NCBI GenBank assembly: GCA_014607495.2
Contig: CP053170.1
Span: forward strand, 10,106,001-10,170,000
DNA from: Carposina sasakii
Taxonomy: Eukaryota > Arthropoda > Insecta > Lepidoptera > Carposinidae
Reading direction: 5' to 3'
DNA: 64,000 nucleotides
Both the position numbers and the translations under genes were made by a program. Under the pieces are notes generated by a model, which saw only the letters and a program-made list of their open reading frames with translations, was not told where the DNA came from and searched no databases. Positions 51,480 to 61,676 of the stretch are shown here, one piece after another. How positions within the stretch are numbered: position 1 is the stretch's first letter; the number at the start of each line of letters is the position of its first letter.

Positions 51480-51800
51480 ATATACATACAGCAAGGAAAT
51501 CTAATCCGGTCAAAAAAAGTATTCCAAGACTTACAAATGATAAATTTTGCAGCACCATTTATTCTGGCCCCGACAATTTGAATCTTGTCACAAGTTTTTA
51601 CACTTAATAACATTACATTAATGCGGATTCTTAAGAAGATACCTAGCTACGTTTGCTTCACATTTCAGGCGCCAAAGGAAATTGAGAAAACCCAATAGGT
51701 CTTACTTTAAACGTTTCTATAAATATTTATAAGGAAATGGAAAAAAAAAATCACCCGAATGAGATCACAAAGGTCTGTTTTATTTACTAGACATTGTACA
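51480..51800. other. No feature seen
   Basis: Unassigned AT-rich sequence. GGAAATGGAAAAAAAAAATCACCCGAATGAG near 51735 may be an inverted SINE-3 end. Confidence 0.3.
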
Positions 51801-51807
51801 TTATATA

Positions 51808-51850
51808 GGTATACGTCCAGCAGTGGACTGCATGCAATAGGCTGAAGAAG
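51808..51850 (+). mobile_element. R6 terminal fragment
   Basis: ATACGTCCAGCAGTGGACTG to AATAGGCTGAAGAAG. Confidence 0.45.
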
Positions 51851-51854
51851 ATAC

Positions 51855-52715
51855 ATTACAATAATATATTCATCTCAGTCACTACATATTGGCCGCAAAA
51901 CAACGTCAAATCCTTGGTAATATGAATGTGACATCTCTTTCGTGAAACTGCAGTTTTGGCTACCCATCTTCGGGAACGTAGCCGTGTGTATATGTGTACC
52001 TGCATATGAATAAACTTGAAAATATTATACCATGTATAATACTAATAATATGCAATATACATACTACATGGTACTGCTATCATACCAGGCTCACTTATTT
52101 CTCCTGGGATGTCCCAGTATTGCCTGTGACATACTTCACTTCTATTGATTTTCATACATTGGATTGGGTCTAAGATATTGACATCTTAAGTCAGTACAGA
52201 CCAATGCTGTGCAATGTTACACGTTACACGGCGAACATTCAAGCTGTTAGTAAGTAAAGTTACGGAAATTAGCTAGCAACGAGCCGCTTTTACAAAGAAT
52301 TTGGTTATCTAACTCCTGCATGCTCGTATCGAATGTTACAACCTGCCCGCCCCCTGATTACCTAATTTGCAATAGCAAAGCCGAATCAGCGCGATAGCGA
52401 AAATCGCGAGGTGTGCGTGCGCGCAACGAGCGCTCGGCGTCCTCCCGCGCCCCGCACCTCGCCCCGCGCCAACACACATTCTCAATTTTTGTTATCGCAT
52501 TGCGTCACCTCTGCTGCTGCATTACTTACTAATTACGTCGTAGGTCCGTACCCAGCCATGAATTTTTGGGAAAATACCTAGCCGTTTTGTAATACGGCAT
52601 GGCCTTCAATACTACCTAGCTGAATAGTGTTGCATCATACCTAGCTAACTATATGAAAGTTGTAAACGACGTGCTCAAAATACTGTCAGTTTGTACTTTT
52701 TACCCGAGTGCGCCA
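51855..52715. other. Unassigned, with a CpG-rich patch at 52385-52490
   Basis: The patch GCGTGCGCGCAACGAGCGCT then CCCGCGCCCCGCACCTCGCC is the most GC-rich stretch in the window. Its left part (GCAATAGCAAAGCCGAA..GCG) recurs at 59055, so it is at least partly repetitive rather than a clear promoter island. No coding frame. Confidence 0.35.
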
Positions 52716-52719
52716 GAAG

Positions 52720-52842
52720 GAGGCCCAGCGTGGTGACTATGGGCAAAAACCCCCATGGCATAGCAGTGCAAAGCCTTGTGGCGTGCCCTCGGGGAGGCCT
52801 ACGTCCAGCAGTGGACTGGAATAGGCTAATGTCGACGACGAG
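52720..52842 (+). mobile_element. R6 fragment
   Basis: GAGGCCCAGCGTGGTGACTA, GTGCCCTCGGGGAGGCCTAC, GTCCAGCAGTGGACTGGAAT. Confidence 0.6.
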
Positions 52843-52987
52843 AGCCTAAACGGCAGTTGAGTCTGGGATGTATCATTAATTAAATTTTTTGGAACAAAAC
52901 TTTTTGTTTGAGTTAGGTTGTATGGACGAACATGTATTGATTTTGCCTTTTATAGTCACTTATTTCATCTGTGGAGTTGTAGAAATC

Positions 52988-53647
52988 TACACTAATATAT
53001 AATATTATAAAGAGGAAAACTTTGTTTGTTTGGTTGTAATGAATAGCTCAAAAACTATGGACCGATTTCAAAAATTCTTTCACCGTTAGAATCCTTATTG
53101 GACCTGGATAAATAGGCTTAAGAATTTCCCGATATTCCCACGGGAAGGCGACAACGGGAATTCTATATTTTTTACGAAAACCGCTATACATATGAAGCTG
53201 AAATCGGGCATATAGTTCATTGGGGACAGCGAGGGAGGACTAAAAACGGATTTCGATTTCCCGAAATTCCCACGGGAAGGGGACAAACGGGAATTCATAG
53301 TTTTTACGAAAACCGCTATACATATGACGAATTGGGCATATATGTTCATTAGGGATGCGAGGAAACACTAGAACGGATTCCCGAAATTCCCACGGGAAGG
53401 AGACCAACGGGAATTATTTATTTTTTACGAAAACGGTTAAACATGTGAATTGAAGTAGCATAATGTTTATTGGGACCCGAGGAAGCACTGGGAACGGATT
53501 TCCCGAAATCCCACGGGAAGGGGACAAACGTGAATTAATTTTTACGACAACCGCGATAACATATAGGCTACTTTTTACACTTAACATATAGGCTACTTTT
53601 TATTTTTTCTGTAGTCCACGCGGACGGAGTCGCGGGCGTCCACTAGT
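52988..53647 (+). mobile_element. Helitron-like element with internal tandem repeats
   Basis: Begins ACACTAATATATAATATTAT, with ATAGCTCAAAAACTATGGAC, and ends GTAGTCCACGCGGACGGAGT and CGGGCGTCCACTAGT. Between them are four diverged units, spaced about 120 bp apart, each with CCCGAAATTCCCACGGGAAG-type palindromes followed by TTTTTACGAAAACCGC. Typical Lep1 copies lack this expansion. Non-coding. Confidence 0.72.
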
Positions 53648-53879
53648 TTAATATAAAACTTTTAAATTTTATATTACTATTTTAGTAATTTTTACTATGC
53701 GAAGCACTTTCTAAAATATTTCCCTCAATAGCAACAAAGTAATATCAACTTAGTTGCACAACGTTAACACAAATCAATAAAGACTTTGCGTTAATTTTAA
53801 TTATTCAGTAAATTGTGAGAGCCAACATATTGAGTCAAGTACAAAAATAATGTAATGTAATGTAATGTAATTATAAATA

Positions 53880-53975
53880 ACAAGTTGCTATCTTATCGCC
53901 TAAATATCCCCACGTTCATGTCGACTCTTACGACATGCACTGACGGAGATGCAGCTGATTTATCCTAGTGAACCT
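53880..53975 (-). repeat. R4 (minus)
   Basis: AACAAGTTGCTATCTTATCG to GATGCAGCTGATTTATCCTA. Confidence 0.55.
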
Positions 53976-53979
53976 ACGC

Positions 53980-54280
53980 ATCAGACGGCTTAAATAACAG
54001 CAATATCAAAGTAATTTGCCAATTCAACGCGAATAGCACACCATTTTCGCAGTCGCATTGCTATTGCTTTTCTGTTGCAAGATACATACGTAATCGGTAT
54101 ACCGACATTCCATGGCACAATAGGTACCAAATGTAACATTCTAGTGTTAACTAAACATCGTAAAGTTCGGCATTTTATTGTTCAGCTATTTACGGTAACT
54201 CTGAAATGTAACGTCATGTTTATTTGTTCGCGGGTTCGATTCCCTGCAATTAAATAGAAAATAGAAATTTTACGTACTAA
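53980..54280. other. No feature seen
   Basis: Unassigned; GGGTTCGATTCCCTGCAATT near 54233 is B-box-like but isolated. Confidence 0.3.
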
Positions 54281-54282
54281 GG

Positions 54283-54432
54283 TATTTTGGGTACTAAGCA
54301 ACGGTACATAAATACATAGATAGGTATAGAAATATCGATAACTTGGAAACAACGATATTCATTATATTAATGTTTGCATCTACCGAGAATCGAACCCAGG
54401 TCCTATGGGGTAGCAAGCAGGATCACTACTAA
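54283..54432 (-). mobile_element. SINE-2 (minus)
   Basis: GGGTACTAAGCAACGGTACA, then GTTTGCATCTACCGAGAATC, inverted B box GAATCGAACCC, and AAGCAGGATCACTACT. The 5' head end abuts the LINE fragment. Confidence 0.7.
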
Positions 54433-54800
54433 CTCCTTTACTGCCACGGCTGTCCGCCTGTGGAATGGTCTGCCGCTGGCTATTCGTGAATCTTCCTCTG
54501 TAGAGGTTTAAGACCAGAGTATACGAGTTTTATTTTTAAAAGCAGATCATGACTGCATATTGGTAGATACGGCAATTTATTGTATCTGCCTTTATTTTGT
54601 ATTTTTAGTTTTATAATTAAGTATTTTAAATGTTTTTATTTACTTAAATAATTTAAAAGTTTTCATTTTATATATTATTTGGGCTCTACCTTCAAACTGT
54701 CCTCCACCAGTAATGGTTAACTGGAAGAGAATGCTATGTAGCATTAAGTTCGCCATTGTATAATTTTATAGTGCAATAAAGAATTTTTTATCTATCTATC
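54433..54800 (+). pseudogene. Jockey/R1-like LINE C-terminus and 3' UTR
   Basis: The frame reads NSFTATAVRLWNGLPLAIRE, SSSVEV, then frameshifts. The SF...A.RLWN.LP..IR...S...F motif closes many insect LINE ORF2s. A 3' UTR with TGGAAGAGAATGCTATGTAG and GTGCAATAAAGAATTTTTTA follows. The 5' end is truncated. Confidence 0.7.
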
Positions 54801-54812
54801 TACTATCTAGAC

Positions 54813-55160
54813 CAGGGGTGTCCAACATTATTTTGTGAAGGGCCAAGTTTAGTACTTTGGTATTATGATACCAAAAGAAATTCCCAATAGCAACGATTTA
54901 AAGTAGCACTATTAGAATATAATAAAAAGAAACTGCAATGGTATAGGTACCTATGTGATTTATCAAAACAAAGAACCTCGAGCCCGCCATACACGTACTG
55001 CTCTTGCAGTCAAGTATTTACGAGTAGTTAGATGTTAAAATTAATTGACGAATGTTAGACAATTTTTACTGAACGAATATCAATGGATGTTGTTGCGGGC
55101 CGGATGAAGGGCTTATGCGGGCCGCTTTGTGGCCCGAGGGCCGTATGATGGACGGGCCTG
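54813..55160. mobile_element. hAT-like MITE, second family
   Basis: CAGGGGTGTCCAAC at the left and GGACGGGCCTG at the right; flanks ATCTAGAC and AATTAGAC agree at six of eight positions. Interior GCGGGCCGGATGAAGGGC, CGCTTTGTGGCCCGAGGGCC. Confidence 0.6.
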
Positions 55161-55164
55161 AATT

Positions 55165-55850
55165 AGACCAATCGGCCGTCAATTGTTTATAAATATGCCT
55201 AAATTTAAATTTTGTCACTTCAACACAACACCAAAGAAAACTGAAAGCGTCGAAAGTAAGTATTAACCAACCCTTATCAATGATTACCCTGGAAAGCTAA
55301 TGTCTATCGGGGGGTTGGGGGTGGGGGGCCGATTTGTCTTCCCTGGACTCGAACTAAATGGAGTCCTAAGTACTTTGTGATGCTTTGTCAAATGTCGGGC
55401 CAGGAACATAGCGGATTTTGAATTACATTAAGCCACACTTGTGTGTACAAAAACTAAATGTAGAACAGAATAAGTTTTTATTTGAAGATTACATAAACAC
55501 AGATATAATAGCTACAACGAAACAAAATAAACAGGATAGGAAACATAGAAACCTTGGGTAGGTAAATGTCAGTGGAAAGCATGTTAAAAAGTATAAAATA
55601 CATAACCAAGGAGCTGTGCACAGTATATGAAGCATGTCAATACTACCACAAACTCTATTGGAAAAAGGACCAAGTAGATAAAAAAGACAGACATGTGTTT
55701 CCACTGTATATGAAATAACAAAAGAAAGAAGGCCAATCTGGGCTGTACATTGAGTGACTGAATAAATGAACAATTTGAATGAATGATCTATAGATAATAA
55801 AATAAGAGGAAAAAGCTACTTTGGAATTAAAAAATCTCAAGATTTATTTT
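55165..55850. other. No supported gene
   Basis: Contains a G-rich run GGGGGGTTGGGGGTGGGGGG near 55310. A 94-codon minus frame rich in F, L and C follows base composition and shows no domain. Confidence 0.35.
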
Positions 55851-55852
55851 CT

Positions 55853-56085
55853 ACTAGTGGACGCCCGCGACTCCGTCCGCGTGGACCGCAGAAAAGGCTA
55901 AATGTCGAAATTAGCCGATATGAAAAATCAGGATAATGAATTGTAGCCTATGTGCTATTCTGATTTGTAAGCTATATTATTGTGAAGTTTCATCAAAATC
56001 CATTTAGATGTTTTTGCATGAAAGAGCAACGAACATTCATACATCCTCACAAACTTTCGCTATTATATAAGTAATGTTAGTAGGA
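55853..56085 (-). mobile_element. Lep1-type Helitron (minus)
   Basis: ACTAGTGGACGCCCGCGACT, GTCCGCGTGGACCGCAGAAA to ATTATATAAGTAATGTTAGT. Full inverted copy, moderately diverged. Confidence 0.7.
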
Positions 56086-56089
56086 AGTC

Positions 56090-56865
56090 GGATAGTACAT
56101 ATTGCAATTGGCCATTAGTTTTCTGTTATCTTAGCACCACATGATGTTGCCCGCTATTTTCATAGCCCACGTTCCCTACTTGCCTCTCGTATTCGGCTAT
56201 TAATATACATCAAGCTCTCTCAATTTATTTTTAAAACAAAACCTTCTCGACAAAATGGCAATTTATTTTGCCGTAAATCACAGTTGTCGTGAGCATTTTA
56301 GGTAGGTAATCTGGAGCCGTATGAAGGTTTTTTTATGTACTATCGACTTAGGCGCCAGTGACATGCCTTAAGGTTTCATTTAGTTTGCAGCGCGTTAGTA
56401 AACCACCCTTTAATAGAAAGTTAGAAAAACATAGACTTTTTTTACTATTGAGAAAATGTAAAACAATAAAAATATTGGTTGACTAGCACAGATGTCAAAC
56501 GTTAAGAATATTCTTAACAATGATTTTTATGCCCTCTCCTGTTGTTTATGGTTTCTCAAGACAAAGGCTCATTTTATGTAACTTTAAAAAAAATTATTGA
56601 TACAATGAACAGATTGGTATGCAGCAGTAAAGGAACTATCGTAAGCTTGCAAACCAAAAATTTTTAGTACCGTGTCAGCGGCACCTTGGTTGATAGTACT
56701 TAACGATAAAAGACCCACCTCTGATTTTAAGAGAACACTGACCCCATCTTTGACTAGCTAACGAAATAATTTTGTAGCTGAAATTCTGGAATTTGTGCTA
56801 TCGATAGTTATTTCAATGTAAAGGTAAATCTCAAACCGTACATCAGGATTCAAAATCGATCGATA
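56090..56865. other. No feature seen
   Basis: Unique-looking sequence of ordinary AT content. No gene supported. Confidence 0.35.
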
Positions 56866-56867
56866 TT

Positions 56868-56950
56868 CGTCATATAAATGTTTGCGCCTACCAGGATTCG
56901 AACTTAGGACCTATGGCGTCACAGACAGGGTCACAGCAATCGGCCGTCAA
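56868..56950 (-). mobile_element. SINE-2 fragment (minus)
   Basis: TGTTTGCGCCTACCAGGATT, CGAACTTAGGACCTATGGCG, ending AGCAATCGGCCGTC. Confidence 0.62.
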
Positions 56951-56951
56951 C

Positions 56952-57555
56952 TGAAATCAAAGTCAAATTATAGAAATAAATTGTAATAATGAATACCATC
57001 TAAAATCATGTTCGCTTTTTGTAACCTATCTATTATGTAAATATATTATTTGTAGATATAGGTAGGTAACTATTGTTAGGTTAGACCTAACTAGAAAAGC
57101 CAAAAAGGTACAATACGAATGCAATAGTCTAAGCGACTCACTATCTACGAGTACAATCAAGGGTAGGAACCGTGGCCCCAACAATTCTATCTTGTTCCCT
57201 ATCTATTTGAAAATACGGTGAAACCCAGTACAGAGTGGAATTGAGGCCAAATTGTATTACTGTTCGATATGTCTATATATTTATTGTGTGTTCCTCTCTA
57301 TCTTATGAAACGGTGGTAAGTTTGATAGAGAAAACAGTTTCTACACCACATATTACACCAATAGTATATAGGTAGCGGAAAGATTTTATTGTTTGTTTGT
57401 TTGCTTCGAATAGGCTCCAAAACTACTAGGGCTTCAGGCAAAATAACGTTATTTCTCGGATAAAGTTATCGGATCGATAGAGGTTCGCCACCGATACGTT
57501 TGCTCCAATAGGAAACCAGCTTACGTATGTAGCTTATGTTCAGAATTGAACAAAC
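56952..57555. other. No feature seen
   Basis: Unassigned; no gene. Confidence 0.3.
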
Positions 57556-57560
57556 ATATA

Positions 57561-57748
57561 CAGGGTGTAACAAAAAGGGTATGTTAAGCGAAATGCATAA
57601 CATACCATAACAAACACTATAAATTTCGCCCGATAAGTAATTTTTTTTTATCTACATCGTTTCCCAGCATTTTTTTGGCATAAACTTACTTTATTTGATG
57701 TATAGAGTACGTACCCTTCGTTAAGGGTGGCAACGAAAAAACATCCTG
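57561..57748. mobile_element. Chimeric element: family B end joined to family A end
   Basis: Left end CAGGGTGTAACAAAAAGGGT then TATGTTAAGCGAAATGC is family B. From about 57605 (ACTATAAATTTCGCCCGATA) to the right end GGTGGCAACGAAAAAACATCCTG it is family A in minus orientation. Both flanks are TATA. Confidence 0.68.
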
Positions 57749-57764
57749 TATACACATCACACAA

Positions 57765-57965
57765 CAGCCCCATTGCATTCCACTGCAGGATGTAAGCCTC
57801 CCCCAGGGCACGCCAGAAGGCTACTGCAATAGGTTTTTACCTAGTCACCACGCTGGGTAGGCGGGTTGGTGACTGCAGTGTGATTTTCGGACTATGTTGT
57901 CGGTACAAGAGGCGCTGCTGTCCACCTCCCGGAAACCCTTAATCGCACCTTACGATACTTACGGA
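57765..57965 (-). mobile_element. R6 (minus)
   Basis: CATTGCATTCCACTGCAGGA, CGCTGGGTAGGCGGGTTGGT, CTGTCCACCTCCCGGAAACC. Confidence 0.62.
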
Positions 57966-58237
57966 CAGGCATGGGTAGTGCTATACAGTATAGGTCAAAA
58001 GGAAATGCCATACTTTGTATTGTAGTAGTCTATTTCATCCTGTTAAAACATTAAAAACAATGTTGATTTAACAACAGTAAAGCAGTGAAGGATATCCTTG
58101 GACGAATCAGACCGTAAAAAATATATCACTGTCGTACCGAGCAAAGGACAACGACGATTTAAAATTACCCGACTGCGCCAGAAAGTGGGTTATGTTTTTC
58201 ACGTGTATGTGAATTTCTTTGGCATGCTCTAGAGGGG

Positions 58238-58325
58238 CCATATCGAGGGGTGAAAGGCTGTTTGGGATAAGCGCCATTGATATATATGGCGCTTATCCCA
58301 AATAGCCTTTCACCCTTCGATATGG
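58238..58325 (+). ncRNA. 88-nt near-perfect stem-loop (hairpin RNA candidate or small MITE)
   Basis: Arms 58238..58277 and 58286..58325 (40 nt each) enclose the loop TGATATAT. The only two differences (positions 10 and 23 of the left arm, G opposite T) are G-U wobbles in a plus-strand transcript, so all 40 pairs could form. The arm begins CCATATCGAGGGGTGAAAGG. No other copy is visible in the window. It could be a foldback element or a source of small RNA. Function unknown. Confidence 0.45.
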
Positions 58326-58344
58326 AAAATCAGTATCTAATAGT

Positions 58345-58440
58345 TCTATAGCTCCTCGCCTGAGAGAACGCCCCTGAATTCCTTAGTCGACTCTTACGAC
58401 ATGCACGGAAGGAGATGCAGCTGATGTGTTCTAGTGAAGC
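58345..58440 (-). repeat. R4 (minus)
   Basis: ATAGCTCCTCGCCTGAGAGA to AGATGCAGCTGATGTGTTCT. Confidence 0.6.
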
Positions 58441-58444
58441 CGTC

Positions 58445-58800
58445 ATCCACAGCTTATTGGCAAAAATCTATGTACCAGCATTAGGATAGTGACATTTGGA
58501 GTATTGAAGCTTACCTATCGTAAAATACCTATACCTAACACTAAAATAGAAAATATATTTTGCGAAACTTTCTTTCTTTTGCGATAAAAATTGCAATAAA
58601 TAACATAAACTGCTTGATTTCAGACAACGCGCATGATTTATGCATTAAAAGCCTTATTTCTTGCGCCAGCCAGACCTTTTGGAATTCCGCAGGGCGTGCA
58701 CGAATGTGACTTGTACACATATTGAAGATTTAAAGAGCGAAATTGAAAAGTTACGCGACCGGGATAGAAAAGATTACGGAATCATGACAATAAATTACCT
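58445..58800. other. No feature seen
   Basis: No gene or recognised repeat. Confidence 0.3.
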
Positions 58801-58804
58801 ATTT

Positions 58805-59035
58805 GATACCCGACTGCGCCAGTTTTTCCGAGTGTAGGTTTGTATGAATGTCTACTTCTTTGGTACACCCTAGAGTCTAGTCTAACTAAACAACTAGTCG
58901 CATTTGAGCTCGAGAGGTAGATTGGTACGTGGTAAAGGGCGAGCCTACCGCCGCTTTCCGGGCACAAATACAGCAATGTAAATACCGGTAACGAATACAA
59001 TGGGAAATATTTGCGAGTCATTCTAAATAGGTACC
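58805..59035 (+). repeat. CGACTGCGCCAG repeat joined to R7c
   Basis: CCCGACTGCGCCAGTTTTTC then GCCTACCGCCGCTTTCCGGG and GCGAGTCATTCTAAATAGGT; the second half matches 13610..13695. Confidence 0.5.
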
Positions 59036-59382
59036 TCCCGCTGATTACGTAAAAGCAATAGCAAAGCCGAAGCCGCGCAATCGCGATAATTCAACGAGCG
59101 CTCAGCTAATCAGGGGGCCGATTATAAGCTTTTAGCGTCAGAGCTTCGTCCGTTACATAGCAGGGTGCACCACGGGCAGGTGAGGTTATTGTCCTATCAT
59201 AATCGCGTATTAATCCCAAGGCGTTGGCATTTTGATTAAAGTAAAAGCAATCTCTTCATGTAACTTTAATCAGTCTAAAATGGATTCGAATCCGTGGTGC
59301 TAGACCATTATTCACTTGCGGCTTCAGAACTATTTTACCATCTTAATTTATTAAGGACTAAGCTAAGCTAAGGCTCAGATCC

Positions 59383-59620
59383 TACTAATATTATAAACGC
59401 GAAAGTTTGTAATTATGATGGATGGATGGATGTTTGTTACTCTTTCACGTAAAAACGACTGGAGCGATTTTAATAAAATTTGGTATGGAGTTAGCTGACA
59501 CCCTGGATTAACACATTAGGTTACTTTTTATCCCAGGAAAATATTTTTATCCCGGATTGTTTCGATATTTTGTTTTTCTATGTAGTCCACGCGGACCAAG
59601 TCGCGGGAGTCCATTCGTGT
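59383..59620 (+). mobile_element. Lep1-type Helitron
   Basis: ATCCTACTAATATTATAAAC, GATGGATGGATGGATGTTTG, TAGTCCACGCGGACCAAGTC. The 3' terminus CCATTCGT is mutated from CCACTAGT. A (TA)n tract follows (59622..59641). Confidence 0.72.
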
Positions 59621-59810
59621 AATATATATATATATATATATTCTTATCAGTTACTCCCAGATTGGACACAGAAACGTCGGGACCAAGCGGGTAGATCTAT
59701 AAAATGGTGGTGACTGCAACTTGGCGGGTTTTTGGATCGTGGCGTTTGGACTGATAGGAACTTGTAGGAAGTTGTAATATATTGTTCGATTCGTGTTATT
59801 TGTTTCTTAT

Positions 59811-59893
59811 AAAATTATTAATAAAGAAATGGAAAAAATTCTTCACCCGAGTGGGAATCGAACCCACGACCACTGCAAACCGTGCCAGCCGCG
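59811..59893 (-). mobile_element. SINE-3 3' fragment (minus)
   Basis: TTATTAATAAAGAAATGGAA then TCACCCGAGTGGGAATCGAACCC, the inverted tail and B-box half. Confidence 0.6.
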
Positions 59894-60006
59894 CTTATTT
59901 GTTTCTGTTGAATTATTTGTAACTTTGAGTACATAAAGTTTGATTAGGTCGTTTTGGTATATTAAAAAAAATTAAACCTGCGTCTGATCCCTAAGAATTT
60001 TTTTTT

Positions 60007-60094
60007 TCAAAATTAGTGATTTGCTTTTGACCCAAAACTAGGTTGTTTTTTTTACCTAGCTAGTTTCGTGTCAAAAGCAAATCACTAATTTTGA
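60007..60094. repeat. 88-bp foldback with perfect 25-bp arms
   Basis: TCAAAATTAGTGATTTGCTT at 60007 and AAGCAAATCACTAATTTTGA ending at 60094. The right arm and TAGTTTCGTGTCAAAAG also occur near 41588. Confidence 0.65.
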
Positions 60095-60158
60095 AAACAC
60101 CTTATATAATAACTAAACCTACGTAAAAAAAAACTAGAGCTACAAAATAAAATAAAAT

Positions 60159-60473
60159 TTACAAATAGAAGACTCCTTGCAAGTCCTCCACCGCTGGCAA
60201 TGTGCCCAAAAGGCTGGCAGCGTTCTGGTCATGAGATGCCTCGACCAACCTTTTCGAAATATCCTTAAAAAGGTTGTGGGCTCCTGGACCCCATGGCCCC
60301 ATGGTTTCAACCCCAAACGGCTCAAATAGGTAGTCACCACTGAGGTTTGCGTATTTGCGTCGTTTGAGGTTTTCAGCTGCATTGGCCGCAGAGCCACTTT
60401 TGATTGTTGTGCCTGGGAGATGGGACGCTGCTAAGGTGTCAACGCAGGTTGCCATCCACACCAGAAATATCAT
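60159..60473 (-). pseudogene. LINE-type pol C-terminal fragment (VETMGPWGPGAH type)
   Basis: The 104-codon minus-strand frame includes CVDTLAASHLPGTTIKSGSA, NAAENLKRRKYANL, LFEPFGVETMGPWGPGAHNL, FKDISKRLVEAS and NAASLLGTLPAV. The [FP]..[FV]GVETLGPWGP..…LF...S..L motif followed by NAAS[LV]LGT[LI]P is a known C-terminal signature of some animal LINE polyproteins. About ten residues usually found before NAAS are missing. The intact frame suggests a modest age. Isolated, with no other domain nearby. Confidence 0.68.
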
Positions 60474-60474
60474 T

Positions 60475-60780
60475 ATAGCACAATATTCCCGTTATATAAC
60501 TTAGAAAAACACCTTACAATATATCTCGACCCAAGCGCTACACAATATTGTACGTAAGTACCTACTTTTCCATTATGCGTAGAATTTGATTCTTTTGTAT
60601 ACGTTATAACATAATATCCTATTTCGTGAAAGTGTGTTGCCGTAGTACGTACCAGGCACCTATGCCAGGCACCAATATTATAGAAGGAAAAAGTTTTAGC
60701 ATCACATTATCTGCGAAGATAAAAATAGAAAAGGAAATAGATTTTTACCCGATCACGCCAGAAGGAAGATTATGTTCTTC
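60475..60780. other. No feature seen
   Basis: Unassigned sequence; no gene. Confidence 0.3.
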
Positions 60781-60784
60781 GAGT

Positions 60785-61060
60785 GTCATCATCAGCCTAT
60801 TGCAGTCCACTGCAGGACGTAGGCCTCCCCCAGGGCACGCCACAAGACTGCCATGGGGGTATTTGCCCATAGTCACCACGCTGGGCAGGTGGGTTGGTGA
60901 CCGCAGTTTGTATTTTAGACTATGTTGTCAACACGGGAGGCGCTGTTGCCCACCTCCCGGAAACCCTTAATCGCCTCGTACGATACCCACGGGCAGACAT
61001 GGGGTGGTACGAATTCTACTCTGCCGGCACCACGCGGTCAAATTTGACTGATTGTCAATT
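60785..61060 (-). mobile_element. R6, longest copy (minus)
   Basis: CATCATCAGCCTATTGCAGT, GGACGTAGGCCTCCCCCAGG, GCTGGGCAGGTGGGTTGGTG, CACCTCCCGGAAACCCTTAA, CTCTGCCGGCACCACGCGGT. The first bases invert the EAYVQQW-coding tail. Confidence 0.7.
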
Positions 61061-61064
61061 TTTT

Positions 61065-61488
61065 TTAAATAAAGTTTTGGCCCTGGACCAGGCCTAAACA
61101 TTCCCCCAGAGGTGTAATTAGATTCGTTTTAGACGTAACAGTGACCCTAGGATCAAAATTTTTACGCAGTCTGGTTTTTTTCTTTAAATAAATGAGGTTA
61201 TTTTAGCTCCTATCTGCTTATATCTGCTATATCTTATACAAGGTGGTGCACGCTAGCGAATCTGGTATATCATCGTAATTTGATATAATAGTAAGTCAAG
61301 GGTTATGCTGTCGACGACAATTTTCAAATAAATCGACGTCCCATTTATCGCGAAATGGAAAGTTAGGAAAACCCTGCGCGAAGTTTACAAGGGTCCATTT
61401 ATTTCAACTTGGATCCCCAATTTATTTGGTGACATTTCGTGAATTTGTGACCTTACCGGGGACTGGCGAAATTTTCTTGATTTACAAT
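61065..61488. other. No feature seen
   Basis: Unassigned; no gene. Confidence 0.3.
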
Positions 61489-61490
61489 TT

Positions 61491-61665
61491 ACTAGTGGCC
61501 CGCCCCGGCTTCGCACGAGTTGAATGCTGATACCTACATAAAACCTTCCTTTGGAATCACTCTATGCATAGGTATTTAAAAAAAACGCATCGAAATCCCG
61601 TCCCGGTTTTTAAAAGATCTAAGCATACATAGGGACAGAGAGACAGCGGGTAGTGACTTTTTATG
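61491..61665 (-). mobile_element. Helitron-like element (CCCCGGCTTCGC type)
   Basis: ACTAGTGGCCCGCCCCGGCT, TCGCACGAGTTGAATGCTGA, AACGCATCGAAATCCCGTCC, TAAGCATACATAGGGACAGA. Inverted orientation. Confidence 0.6.
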
Positions 61666-61676
61666 CTACGAGTATA

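Noticed and set aside
52385..52490. CpG-island promoter of a host gene
   Set aside because: Part of the patch recurs at 59055, and no exon or transcription signal follows, so a repeat is the simpler reading.
55489..55773. 94-codon F/L/C-rich minus frame resembling a membrane protein
   Set aside because: Composition-driven hydrophobicity from AT-rich antisense; no start context, splice sites or family.
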